Shown here in pieces: positions 17,101-24,857 of a stretch of DNA of 64,000 bases. The DNA lies in NCBI GenBank assembly GCA_000014925.1, contig CP000475.1, positions 62,001-126,000 of the forward strand. Direction: 5' to 3'. The translations under genes were made by a program, and so were the position numbers. Source of the stretch: Paenarthrobacter aurescens TC1 (GTDB lineage: Bacteria; Actinomycetota; Actinomycetes; Actinomycetales; Micrococcaceae). Below the pieces are notes generated by a model. It was given only the letters and a program-made list of their open reading frames with translations, had not been told where the DNA came from and ran no database searches. Numbering within the stretch: position 1 is the stretch's first letter; each line of letters starts with the position of its first letter.

Positions 17101-18075
17101 ATGTCACGAAGGATTCGGCGGCGCGCTTGGGCCACCGCTGCGGGCTTGGGGCTCGGACTCGCAGCACTGACTCCCGGCGTTGCCGCCGCACAGTCGGTTG
17201 CGCCGCAGATGGTGAACACCGACGATGGCGGCCTCCTCGGTGGTGGCTCAGGCGGCGGCCTGCTCGGTGGTTCCGGCGGCGGCCTCCTCGGGGGCGACGG
17301 TAGCGGAAGTGGCTCCGGCGGCGGCCTGCTCGGCGGCTCCGGTCCCGGGTCGCAGGGCGGGTCGAGCACGGCGAGCCCGGGCGGAAACCCCATCGGCACC
17401 GTGGTCGGTACGGTCAACGACGCGCTGGGTAAGGTCACACTGAGCAACGATCTGCTGCAGAAGCTGTCTGGAGCTGCCGGCCCCAACTCCACTCCCACGC
17501 TCTCCATCGACGAGGCCCGGACGAAGCTGTTTGGCTCTGGGTGGGACAACCCCAACATCGTCCGCGGCCGGGCAGTGGGCAACACCACCTGGCTGATGGA
17601 CTACGGCGGCACGATCATCCTCCACGACTCGACGATCGAGGACCAGCTCACCGACACGGGGGCGAACAAGAACACCAATGGGTACGTCACCCTCGGAGAC
17701 GTGATCGCCGCGAAGCCGGCTGCGATACTTCAGGGCGTACGTCCTGCCGGTACGACTGGACAGCACCAGCCTCGACGGGCTGTTGCCGAGCGTGATCTAC
17801 GTCGACGCCAACCGCGTGGGCATGAGCGGCCTCGTCGAGCTGATCAAGGCCAAGATATCGGGAGCCGCACCCGCTGTGAGCGGCTCGCTCCTCGACGGCC
17901 GGGTGCCGAGGTCCCCCGAGAGCATCGACGCTCTGATCGCGGAACGACCCGACGGTTGGGAATACCTCCTGTATGCCGGGCTGCTCCGAGCGGGTGTCGA
18001 TGCTTTGGAGCCTCGGTACCGCGATCACGCGATGGAGTACGCCGCTCCCACCGGTCGGCATATCGCCCGCGATGA
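17101..18075 (+). pseudogene. Glycine-rich secreted protein, 3' end replaced at a rearrangement scar
   Basis: The ATG at 17101 opens a protein with a signal peptide (basic RRIRRR, core GLGLGLAALTPGVAAAQS, cleavage near residue 31). Next is a low-complexity stretch with repeated GGGLLGG units (about residues 42-80) and a folded-looking segment to about residue 210. After GDVIAAKPAA (near 17725) the frame becomes an Arg/Pro/Gly-rich sequence typical of out-of-frame reading and runs to 18075. At the same place a different frame turns into a plausible TIR-domain C-terminus. I interpret this as a fusion of two truncated genes by deletion or insertion. A single-base sequencing error joining both into one protein is less likely, because the two halves belong to unrelated families. 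Confidence 0.6.
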
Positions 18076-18520
18076 TCTCACGGCATTTGCCCAGGCAGCC
18101 ATGGGCGACGCCCTCTCGATCGCAGGCAACTTCAGCGCCGTGCTCGACCCGCGCGCTCAGGAGGCCGCTTTCGGTGCCCCCGGAGAACCAGGCGACGTTG
18201 ACAGGATCCGACACATGGCCGAGCGCTTCGTCTCGGTCTACGGCGACTTCATGAGTTGGGCTGCGAGCCTCCGAGGGGCTTCAGTCCTGGGTGAGCACGC
18301 CCGGGAGGCCATCCGTCTGTTGGCTAGCACCTCAAACCACCAAGTCGACGAATTGCGCCGCTTCGTGGACGAGTTCGTAGCCGAATGCGACACGCTCAGC
18401 GAGCGGCTTGAGCGCGGAGAGACCGTCAACATCCAGATGAGGGTGACGCTCGACCTCGACGACGAGCTCATGGACCAGTACCTAGAGGAGCTGCGCCGCG
18501 CGGTCGAGGACGCTGATTAG
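17726..18520 (+). pseudogene. 5'-truncated TIR-domain protein with C-terminal helical domain
   Basis: From about 17726 this frame reads RYFRAYVLPVRLDSTSLDGLL then PSVIYVDANR, which matches the last strands of bacterial TIR domains (pattern LPVRLDxTxxxGL...YxD). The frame is closed by a TGA at 17702, so the N-terminal two thirds of the TIR domain, including the catalytic Glu region, is missing. A usable start exists (TTG 17783 or ATG 17822), giving a remnant of up to 245 aa. After the TIR remnant come an Ala-rich linker and a ~220-aa mostly helical, acidic domain (LLDGRVPRSPESIDALIAER onward) that I do not recognise. TIR proteins with such tails are often NAD-consuming defence effectors; this one should be inactive. 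Confidence 0.55.
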
Positions 18521-18577
18521 CCGAACGCCTCCGGTCCGGCCCCATCGCGCACTCTGCGTCACAGTGGGCGGAATGCC

Positions 18578-19669
18578 CTACCTCTGAGGACCCGGCGCTG
18601 AGCGGGTTTGCCATCGATCCATGTGGGTTAGTGCAACGTGTTCGCGGTCCACACGGTGACTTGTGGAAGACATGCGAGTGGAGTCGCGCGAGTTGAGCGC
18701 GTCGGCGAGCTCGGTTGAAACAGTAAGTGTCGGAAGCCTGGTTTCGTGGCTCAGACGTGTGGCGAGTGCTGCTACGTCGGCCGGCCTTATCCGCGCGATC
18801 ATCGTTGCCGCTTCACGCAAGCATCCGATCGCCGCCTCAGCGCTGTCGAGGCGGTCTGGCCACTTGGCGAGGTGTGCCTCGAGGAGCACCTCTGCCGCTG
18901 GACGAGCTGAGGAGAGTGCCGCCGAGAGCGCCAGCGGCCCTTCATTAGCGAGGAAGCCGGCCGGATCTTGCTGCGGGCGCCGGACGGCCACAGCCCGGTC
19001 GTCGCACATTACTGACGCTGCGTTGTCGAGTCCGCGTGCTCCGGCGGGGTCCCCGTCGAAGGCCAGGATCAGCTGCTCGTGGGACGCCGAGCGGAGGAGT
19101 CGGGCGTGCTTGTCTGTGAGCGCGGTGCCGCAGAGCGCCTGTGCGGCGGTCGCGGGTTCGGCGATGGTGACGGCGATAGCGTCGAGCGGCCCTTCGACCA
19201 AGACGCAGGTTTGGGCTGGCGACCTAGTCGCCTCGCCGAGCCCGAACAACTCTGCGCTCTTGTCGAACAGGTCGGTCCTCGGAGTGTTGAGGTACTTCGG
19301 GTCGCGGCCTACTGGGCCAGTGCGGGCGGTGAAGCCGACGAGTTGATCTTGTTGGTCGCGTATGCCGAAGGTGATGCGGTCGCGGAAGCGGTCGATCATG
19401 TGTCCACGCCGGCTGATCGAGGTCAGTCCGGCTCCGAGCTGCGCTTCGTCGGAATAGCCCAGCTCGGAGAGGTGGTCGTGCAGTGGCGTCCAGGTAGCGG
19501 GCGCGTGGCCAACCGTCCAAGGCGTGTCGTTAAGGAGCGTCGCGAAGCCGCGTTGAGTCAGATACCTGCGGGGGCCGGCGCCGTCGGGGCCGAGCAGGTG
19601 ACGGCGGTAGAACTCGGCGGCGTCTTCGTTGGCGGCGATGAGCTGATCGCGCGACGGAGCGCGGGTCAT
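18578..19669 (-). CDS. Toprim (DnaG-like) primase
   Basis: A 363-aa protein with the DnaG catalytic core but no N-terminal CHC2 zinc finger. Residues 14-40 (EDAAEFYRRHLL, RRYLTQRGF) and 91-115 (MIDRFRDRITFGIRD) are primase-core motifs. KYLNTPRT then precedes Toprim motifs VLVEGPLDA (156-164) and LAFDGDPAG (202-210). The ATG (19667-19669) overlaps the upstream stop as ATGA; longer reading upstream is the other gene's frame. It probably primes the transferred strand after conjugation. The same core is fused to the C-terminus of the second relaxase at 31861-37797, which supports a conjugation role. Confidence 0.82.
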   Translation of the reverse strand: MTRAPSRDQLIAANEDAAEFYRRHLLGPDGAGPRRYLTQRGFATLLNDTPWTVGHAPATWTPLHDHLSELGYSDEAQLGAGLTSISRRGHMIDRFRDRITFGIRDQQDQLVGFTARTGPVGRDPKYLNTPRTDLFDKSAELFGLGEATRSPAQTCVLVEGPLDAIAVTIAEPATAAQALCGTALTDKHARLLRSASHEQLILAFDGDPAGARGLDNAASVMCDDRAVAVRRPQQDPAGFLANEGPLALSAALSSARPAAEVLLEAHLAKWPDRLDSAEAAIGCLREAATMIARIRPADVAALATRLSHETRLPTLTVSTELADALNSRDSTRMSSTSHRVDREHVALTHMDRWQTRSAPGPQR

Positions 19670-21063
19670 CGGGCCGCTCCTTGTTGCTCGAGGGAGTGGG
19701 AAAGGTGCCTTTGCAGAACTTGCTCGCGTGGGAGGGCCTCCCGCGGCGGTGCGGAGGGTCGCTGCAGGTCGCGGACCGCGGCGAGAGCCCGGGATGAGGT
19801 CAGTGCGGCGGTTCCGAACCGTTCGGTGAGGGCGGCTGCGTGCTCGTCGGTGATGGCGCGCCATGCGGTTCGCGGCTGTAGGGGGATGGGTTGGCGTGTG
19901 ACCAGGCCGCCGCGTCGGGCGAGGGTCTGCACGGTGCGGGCGGCGTCTCGGCCCAGGGCGGGAAGGGCGGTGAGGAGGGCACGCTGGGTGCGCTCGTCCA
20001 GTGGCTGATCGAGGAGAGTGCGGATAGCTGTTCCGTAGGCGCCGGGAGCCTTGGTGAGTCCCCGGACCGCGGTCGTGAGCTCGGTGGAGGCTCTCGTCCA
20101 GGCGCTTCTGGCGGCGTCGAGCTGGTCCTCTGCGTGAGCGCGTTGGAGTCGGGTGAGCGGCCGATCGTCGCCGGTGCTGGGGAGGACATCTGTGGAGGCG
20201 ACGCGTGCGCCGAGGAGGGCGACGTCGCGGAGGCTGGCCGGGCTGGCCGTGGTGAGCCCGCGGGCCTGGTCGTGGTTCAGCTGCCGCAAGACCCGTAGTG
20301 CAGCCAACGGGCTGGTGATCGGCGGGGGCGCCACCGTGAGCTGCGTAGGCAGGGCGGGCTGCAGGTCGTGCAGCGGGTTGGTCGGGCTGGTTGGGAGCTG
20401 GGCGAGGTCGTACATCGTGGCTCTAGCGCAGAGCGAGACCGCGTGGTTGGTCGCCTGGAGATGGGCGAACATGCGCGCGGGGATCAGCGAGGCGCCGTGT
20501 CCGCGTTGTTGTGCTCGGGCAGCCTGGTGCATCAGCTGGCGTGAGCCGTCGATGGCGTCGAGGATCATCGCGATGACGTCGCGGCTGGCTGCGGCCGAGG
20601 CGGGTCGCAGGAGGATCTCTTCGGCTTCGACCGTGCGTGGGGTGCCGTCGAGGAGATGGGTCGCGACCAGATCGTGGGCGGCGTTGATGATCGTGGCCGC
20701 GTGCAGCCAGGTGCTTTCACGGGCGTCGGGGCGGTTGCTTGTGTCGAGGCGATTCGTGAGCCGGCGCAGCGCGTCGGTGTGCAGGTCCGCGAGCGTGACG
20801 AGCTGGCGCAGGTGGCCGCCGGTTGCGTAGAGGAAACGCTCGTAGCCGAGCAGCTCCCGTAACGCAGTGTCACGGTCCGGCGGGCGGTCATTCGAGTGCG
20901 CGATGGCGTCGTCAAGGGCGTCCCGCGCCGTCCGCATCAACGTCCCGTAGGTCGCCGGAGCGGGCGCCCGGCGTGGGGCTGTGTTGAAGGCAGGGTTGTT
21001 CAGGGCAGGCTGCAGCACGGCACCTCCCGAAATGGGTGCAGCGAAGTGGCTTGGAGTGGGCAT
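19666..21063 (-). CDS. Conserved mobile-element protein of unknown function
   Basis: A 465-aa, Ala/Arg/Leu-rich, mostly helical protein between the relaxase-helicase (stop 5 bp upstream) and the primase (4-bp overlap). No catalytic motif is recognised. The first 40 residues are Pro/Ala-rich and disordered, the remainder likely alpha-helical bundles. By position it corresponds to the linker region between helicase and primase domains in the large fused protein at 31861-37797, so it may be a detached spacer or accessory subunit of the same relaxosome. Function unknown. Confidence 0.65.
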   Translation of the reverse strand: MPTPSHFAAPISGGAVLQPALNNPAFNTAPRRAPAPATYGTLMRTARDALDDAIAHSNDRPPDRDTALRELLGYERFLYATGGHLRQLVTLADLHTDALRRLTNRLDTSNRPDARESTWLHAATIINAAHDLVATHLLDGTPRTVEAEEILLRPASAAASRDVIAMILDAIDGSRQLMHQAARAQQRGHGASLIPARMFAHLQATNHAVSLCARATMYDLAQLPTSPTNPLHDLQPALPTQLTVAPPPITSPLAALRVLRQLNHDQARGLTTASPASLRDVALLGARVASTDVLPSTGDDRPLTRLQRAHAEDQLDAARSAWTRASTELTTAVRGLTKAPGAYGTAIRTLLDQPLDERTQRALLTALPALGRDAARTVQTLARRGGLVTRQPIPLQPRTAWRAITDEHAAALTERFGTAALTSSRALAAVRDLQRPSAPPREALPREQVLQRHLSHSLEQQGAAR

Positions 21064-21068
21064 GGCGT

Positions 21069-24000
21069 CTACCGGGTCAGCGAGTGGCTCTGCTGGTGGT
21101 CTGGTCGACGAGTCGGTGAGGGGGCCGGCGTGCTCTGCGGAGCCGGGGCCGGTCGTGGCGGTGTCAGGGCGAGTTCGGCCAAGGCCGCGCGATAGGCGGC
21201 CTCGCGTCGGGTGCCGGGCTGAGGCGGCTCACCCAGCGGGCCGGCGTTCGTGGTCGTGATGTCGTACTGCTCGCGGTACGCGTCGACCAGGGATCCGAGC
21301 TCGGCGGCCCGGTCTGCGATCAGTGCGGCGCGCATCTTCAGGTACGGATCCCAACCGGGGTGCCCGACGCTCGGTGCGTGCAACCAGGGGAGTGGTCGGG
21401 CATTCGGCGAGCCGTCGGCCGGTCGATCCGGGATGCCAAGGGTGCGCGGGTGATCGGTGATCCGCGAGGCCAGGACCAGGGCCGGTGACCGGGTGTTGTC
21501 GGTCGAGTCCAGGTCGAGCGCTCGTCGCACCAGGACCGGGCCGTCAATGCCGCGGGCCACGGCGTCGGCGAGGACCCGGGCCAGGTGCGGGGCGCCCCTA
21601 TCACCCAGGATCCGGGTCTGTTCGGGTTCCGGCAGCTCAGCGACGGCGAGACGGAGGGCGTCCATGGCGGCGCGGTCGCGGGCGTGCTCGTAGCGGCCGA
21701 CCAAGCTGCGCAGGCGGGTCGCCTCCCCCGTGGTTTCGCGGAGTGTCTGGGTTGCGGAGAGCTCGGCGCCGGTCCGGCGCAAGACCGCGTCGAGGACCTC
21801 GTAGGTCGTGCGTGGTGGCTCGGGCTCGTGGTCGCAGTCCAAGGTGACGGGTTCGTCGCTAGCGACGTACCACCGGTTGGAGTCGCGGCCGCGAGTCGAG
21901 GCGACGTAGAGCCCTTCACGCGTCATCTCCGTGGTGACCAGTGCGTGGGCGGTGTCGACGGTGGCACCTTGGGCCCGGTGCGCGGTGCAGGCATAACCCA
22001 GCTCGACGGCGTCAGCGACGTAGTCCCGGGGAAGACGCACGGATGAGCCGTGCTCGAGGTGGCGGACAGTGAGCGACCCATCACGGTGACGGCCAGTGAC
22101 CCGCCAGGCGTCGCCGTTGTGGACCCAGCGGCTGCGGCCGTACCGCAAGGTGCGGGCGTTGGTCCGGGTGACCACCCAGTCGCCGACCCCGGCCAGGTTG
22201 CCGTCGTGCAGCACCACACCGTCGGCCTCGATCTGGCCCGCCAGGGCGCGCTCCAGGCGGGCGCGGGCGTTCAGCGCGTTGACGTCGCCGGTCGTGGCCG
22301 CGATCAGCACCGACCTCTTCCCAGCCCGGACGTCGCAGGCCCAGTGGTCGTACGCAGCCTCGAGCATCGCGTCGCGGGACCCGGCCGCGATCCGGTCACG
22401 GTCGTCGTAGAACGTGACCGCCTTCGGGTTGCCGCGCCGCAGTGCCAGGGTGGCGTCGCCCTCGGCGGGATCGGTGAACCGGTGCAGTGTGGTCAGGTAG
22501 GTGGCGCCGGTCTCCTCCTCGAGCAGGTTCAGTGCTCCGCCGGCGTCGACCGCTGCGAGCTGGGCCGGGTCACCGAGCAGCCGAACCGTCGCCCCAGCCT
22601 CGGTGGCGATGCGGAGCAACTGGTGCAGGTGCAGGGTCCCGGCCATGCCGGCCTCGTCGACCAGCACCACATCACCCGCTCCGAGCTGGAACCACCGATC
22701 GGCGAGGTCGCTGGACTCACGGTCGTTGGCCCGGTGGTGCTCGAAGAGGAACTTGTGCAGGTTCTCCGCGCGCATCTCCAGCTCGGCGCCCAAGACGTGG
22801 GCGGCCCTGGAGCTGGTCGCGAGCGGGATCACCCTGCCGCCGTCGGCCTGCCAGGTCGCGGCGAAGGCACGCATCGCCGTGGTCTTGCCGGCCCCCGCCG
22901 GTCCGATCCCGACCACGATCCGCGCCGACGAACACGCGAACGCCTCGACCAACCCACGCTGACCCCGATCCAGCACCAGACCGGTCCTGGCCTCGTGGAT
23001 CGCCAACCCCGCTTGCAGTGAGTGCGGGTCCACGCGCGGTCCGTCGGTGGATCGTGCGGCGGCGATCAGCTCGTCCTCGGCGATCATCACCTCACTGGTG
23101 GTGTACCGGTCCGAACCATGCGCCCGGAACATGCTGACGCCGTCGCTGGCCCGGATCAGCTCGGGTGCCTCACGGACGAACTCCGGCTCGGTGATCCGGA
23201 TCGAGTGATGCGACCCTGTCGCTCGGTCCACCACCGCCCGCGTCACGAGCTCCCGTTCGTCGGCCGTGGCGAACCAGTACCGCCTCAAGGTGCGCTCGGT
23301 CTCGGCGTGCACGTTCCAGACCGTCCAGGTCGAGCGCTGCTCGGCGATCGTGCCCACGATCTGACTCGCCAGCTCGTCGACGTCTGGTACGTCAGCTGCT
23401 CCCGCGGACCGCTCGCGTCCCATGCAATCGGAGGCCAGCCGGTCGAGCCGGCGGGCGCCGATCAGCTGGCGCGCTTGGGTGGTCCAGTCGGTGACCTGCT
23501 CTGCCAGGCTCCGTGCGGCGCCCTTGGCCTCGCGGGTCTCCAGGGTGGCCTGCTGGGCCAGCTGGATCTGGGTGGCCCGGTCCGGTTCGCGGCCGTGGGT
23601 GGCGCGGTAATTGCGGCGCAGCTCGGCGTACCGGTCCTCGATCGCCGCGCGCCGCTGGGAGAAGTGCCGCAACAGCTCAGCCGGCACGCCGTCGATCTCG
23701 CGGACCGGGCGCAGGTCCCGCCGATTCGACGGCCGCTCGACGAACTCCACCCCGAGGCGGCGGGCGAGGGCGTCCTCGAAGCGGGTGTTGTACCGCTCCG
23801 AGGCTGCGACACCGAGCGCGTACAGCCCGCGGGCGTCCAGTGAGCGCCACTTGCCGTCGACTCCGCAGACCTTGTTCGCCACCGCAACATGGGTGTGCAG
23901 GTCCGGGTCCCCGGCACGGGACTCGCGGTGGTCGAACATCGCGCAGATCAACCCGGTCGCATCGATCTGCGCGACACCGCCGCGGCCCACCCGGGTGTAG

Positions 24001-24545
24001 GCGGCGTGGGACTCCAGCCAGCCCAATGAGGAGAGCACCGCCTCGTGATGGGCGTCCTCGACAGCCCCACGCACCTCGGCTCCGCCCAGAGCCCACAGCA
24101 CCGAGGCGGACTTCACCGGCGTGAACACCAGGTCGAAACCGGCCACCGCCCGACGACCGCGTCGGGCCTCGACCGCCGCGATCCGGTTCCGCTCGGCCGC
24201 GGACGGTGGCCGGCCGTTCAAGGACTCCCACTCCGCCAGCCGCTCCGCCACCCGCTGCTGGTACGGCGCCAACGTGGCGTAGCTGGGATAGGCGGCGCCG
24301 AGCCTGTGCACCCCGTCTGGGTGCCGACCCGCGCCGAACAGGGCCCGCATCTGGTCCTCCGACACCTCGGTGCCAGCCAGACCGAGCTGCTCGGCGCCTC
24401 GGCCGGTCCACACGCCCGGCGGGTTGCCGCGAGCCACGTAGTACTCAGCCAGCGACTGGCCAGCTGGCCGGCGCTCGTCAGCCGACGCCACCTGTCGGGT
24501 CAGGTACGTGTAGCCGTCTCCCGCAGACAGCTTGTGCACGGTCAT
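21069..24545 (-). CDS. MobF-type relaxase-helicase (TraA/TrwC-like)
   Basis: About 1158 aa. The start at ATG 24545 gives MTVHKLSAGDGYTYLTRQV, matching the second relaxase. Y12/Y14 are the candidate nicking tyrosines and the metal-binding histidine motif DPDLHTHVAVANK is near residue 213. The helicase part has Walker A GPAGAGKTTAM near 547 and Walker B VVLVDEAGM near 625, followed by RecD-like motifs ending with a UvrD_C-like CTAHRAQGAT. It nicks oriT covalently and unwinds the transferred strand. It heads a three-gene minus-strand operon with the 465-aa protein and the primase. The likely oriT lies in the ~310 bp upstream, next to the tRNA-like sequence. No T4SS genes are nearby. Confidence 0.9.
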   Translation of the reverse strand: MTVHKLSAGDGYTYLTRQVASADERRPAGQSLAEYYVARGNPPGVWTGRGAEQLGLAGTEVSEDQMRALFGAGRHPDGVHRLGAAYPSYATLAPYQQRVAERLAEWESLNGRPPSAAERNRIAAVEARRGRRAVAGFDLVFTPVKSASVLWALGGAEVRGAVEDAHHEAVLSSLGWLESHAAYTRVGRGGVAQIDATGLICAMFDHRESRAGDPDLHTHVAVANKVCGVDGKWRSLDARGLYALGVAASERYNTRFEDALARRLGVEFVERPSNRRDLRPVREIDGVPAELLRHFSQRRAAIEDRYAELRRNYRATHGREPDRATQIQLAQQATLETREAKGAARSLAEQVTDWTTQARQLIGARRLDRLASDCMGRERSAGAADVPDVDELASQIVGTIAEQRSTWTVWNVHAETERTLRRYWFATADERELVTRAVVDRATGSHHSIRITEPEFVREAPELIRASDGVSMFRAHGSDRYTTSEVMIAEDELIAAARSTDGPRVDPHSLQAGLAIHEARTGLVLDRGQRGLVEAFACSSARIVVGIGPAGAGKTTAMRAFAATWQADGGRVIPLATSSRAAHVLGAELEMRAENLHKFLFEHHRANDRESSDLADRWFQLGAGDVVLVDEAGMAGTLHLHQLLRIATEAGATVRLLGDPAQLAAVDAGGALNLLEEETGATYLTTLHRFTDPAEGDATLALRRGNPKAVTFYDDRDRIAAGSRDAMLEAAYDHWACDVRAGKRSVLIAATTGDVNALNARARLERALAGQIEADGVVLHDGNLAGVGDWVVTRTNARTLRYGRSRWVHNGDAWRVTGRHRDGSLTVRHLEHGSSVRLPRDYVADAVELGYACTAHRAQGATVDTAHALVTTEMTREGLYVASTRGRDSNRWYVASDEPVTLDCDHEPEPPRTTYEVLDAVLRRTGAELSATQTLRETTGEATRLRSLVGRYEHARDRAAMDALRLAVAELPEPEQTRILGDRGAPHLARVLADAVARGIDGPVLVRRALDLDSTDNTRSPALVLASRITDHPRTLGIPDRPADGSPNARPLPWLHAPSVGHPGWDPYLKMRAALIADRAAELGSLVDAYREQYDITTTNAGPLGEPPQPGTRREAAYRAALAELALTPPRPAPAPQSTPAPSPTRRPDHQQSHSLTR

Positions 24546-24690
24546 CACGGCCACCACCGCCGGAACGAACCACCAGTGACCTGCGGCGTGTCGTGCACCC
24601 CACGTGCACCAAGCACCGGCAATTCGGGGCCCTTGGCGGGCGCCAGCGGTAACCCACGGTCAATCGACTCGATGGCCCGCGAATGACGAA

Positions 24691-24721
24691 GCCGCAGGTC
24701 AGAGGCTCTCTGACCTGCGGC
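24691..24721 (-). terminator. 14-bp hairpin next to tRNA-like sequence
   Basis: GCCGCAGGTCAGAG (24691-24704) pairs perfectly with CTCTGACCTGCGGC (24708-24721) around a 3-nt loop. It lies 5 bp past the CCA-like end of the tRNA-like element on the minus strand, where a tRNA terminator would be. It could alternatively be an oriT-type inverted repeat, as it lies about 150 bp upstream of the relaxase start. Present again at 42049-42079. Confidence 0.6.
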
Positions 24722-24726
24722 TCCGG

Positions 24727-24812
24727 TGGTGGGCAGGGGCGGGGTCGAACCGCCGACCTTCCACTTTGCCAGCAGAACGCCGGACCCCGGCCGTGTGCGG
24801 GCCAGCCTGCCC
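24727..24812 (-). other. tRNA-like element: intact T arm and acceptor end, degenerate 5' half
   Basis: On the minus strand an acceptor GGGCAGG (24806-24812) can pair with CCTGCCC just before ACCA (ending at 24727). The T arm is perfect: GGCGG-TTCGACC-CCGCC. The D and anticodon arms cannot be folded with U33 or the conserved D-loop bases. This is what remains when an integrative element carries only the 3' end of a tRNA gene as its attachment site. I do not call a functional tRNA. Duplicated at 42085-42170 as part of the large repeat. Confidence 0.5.
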
Positions 24813-24857
24813 CGGTAACGCTGCGATCTGTCGGCACGGTCAGAGAGGATGAGATCC

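Noticed and set aside
24727-24812. A functional tRNA gene
   Set aside because: Only the acceptor and T arm fold. The anticodon arm has no 5-bp stem with a U33-containing 7-nt loop, and the D-arm consensus is missing.
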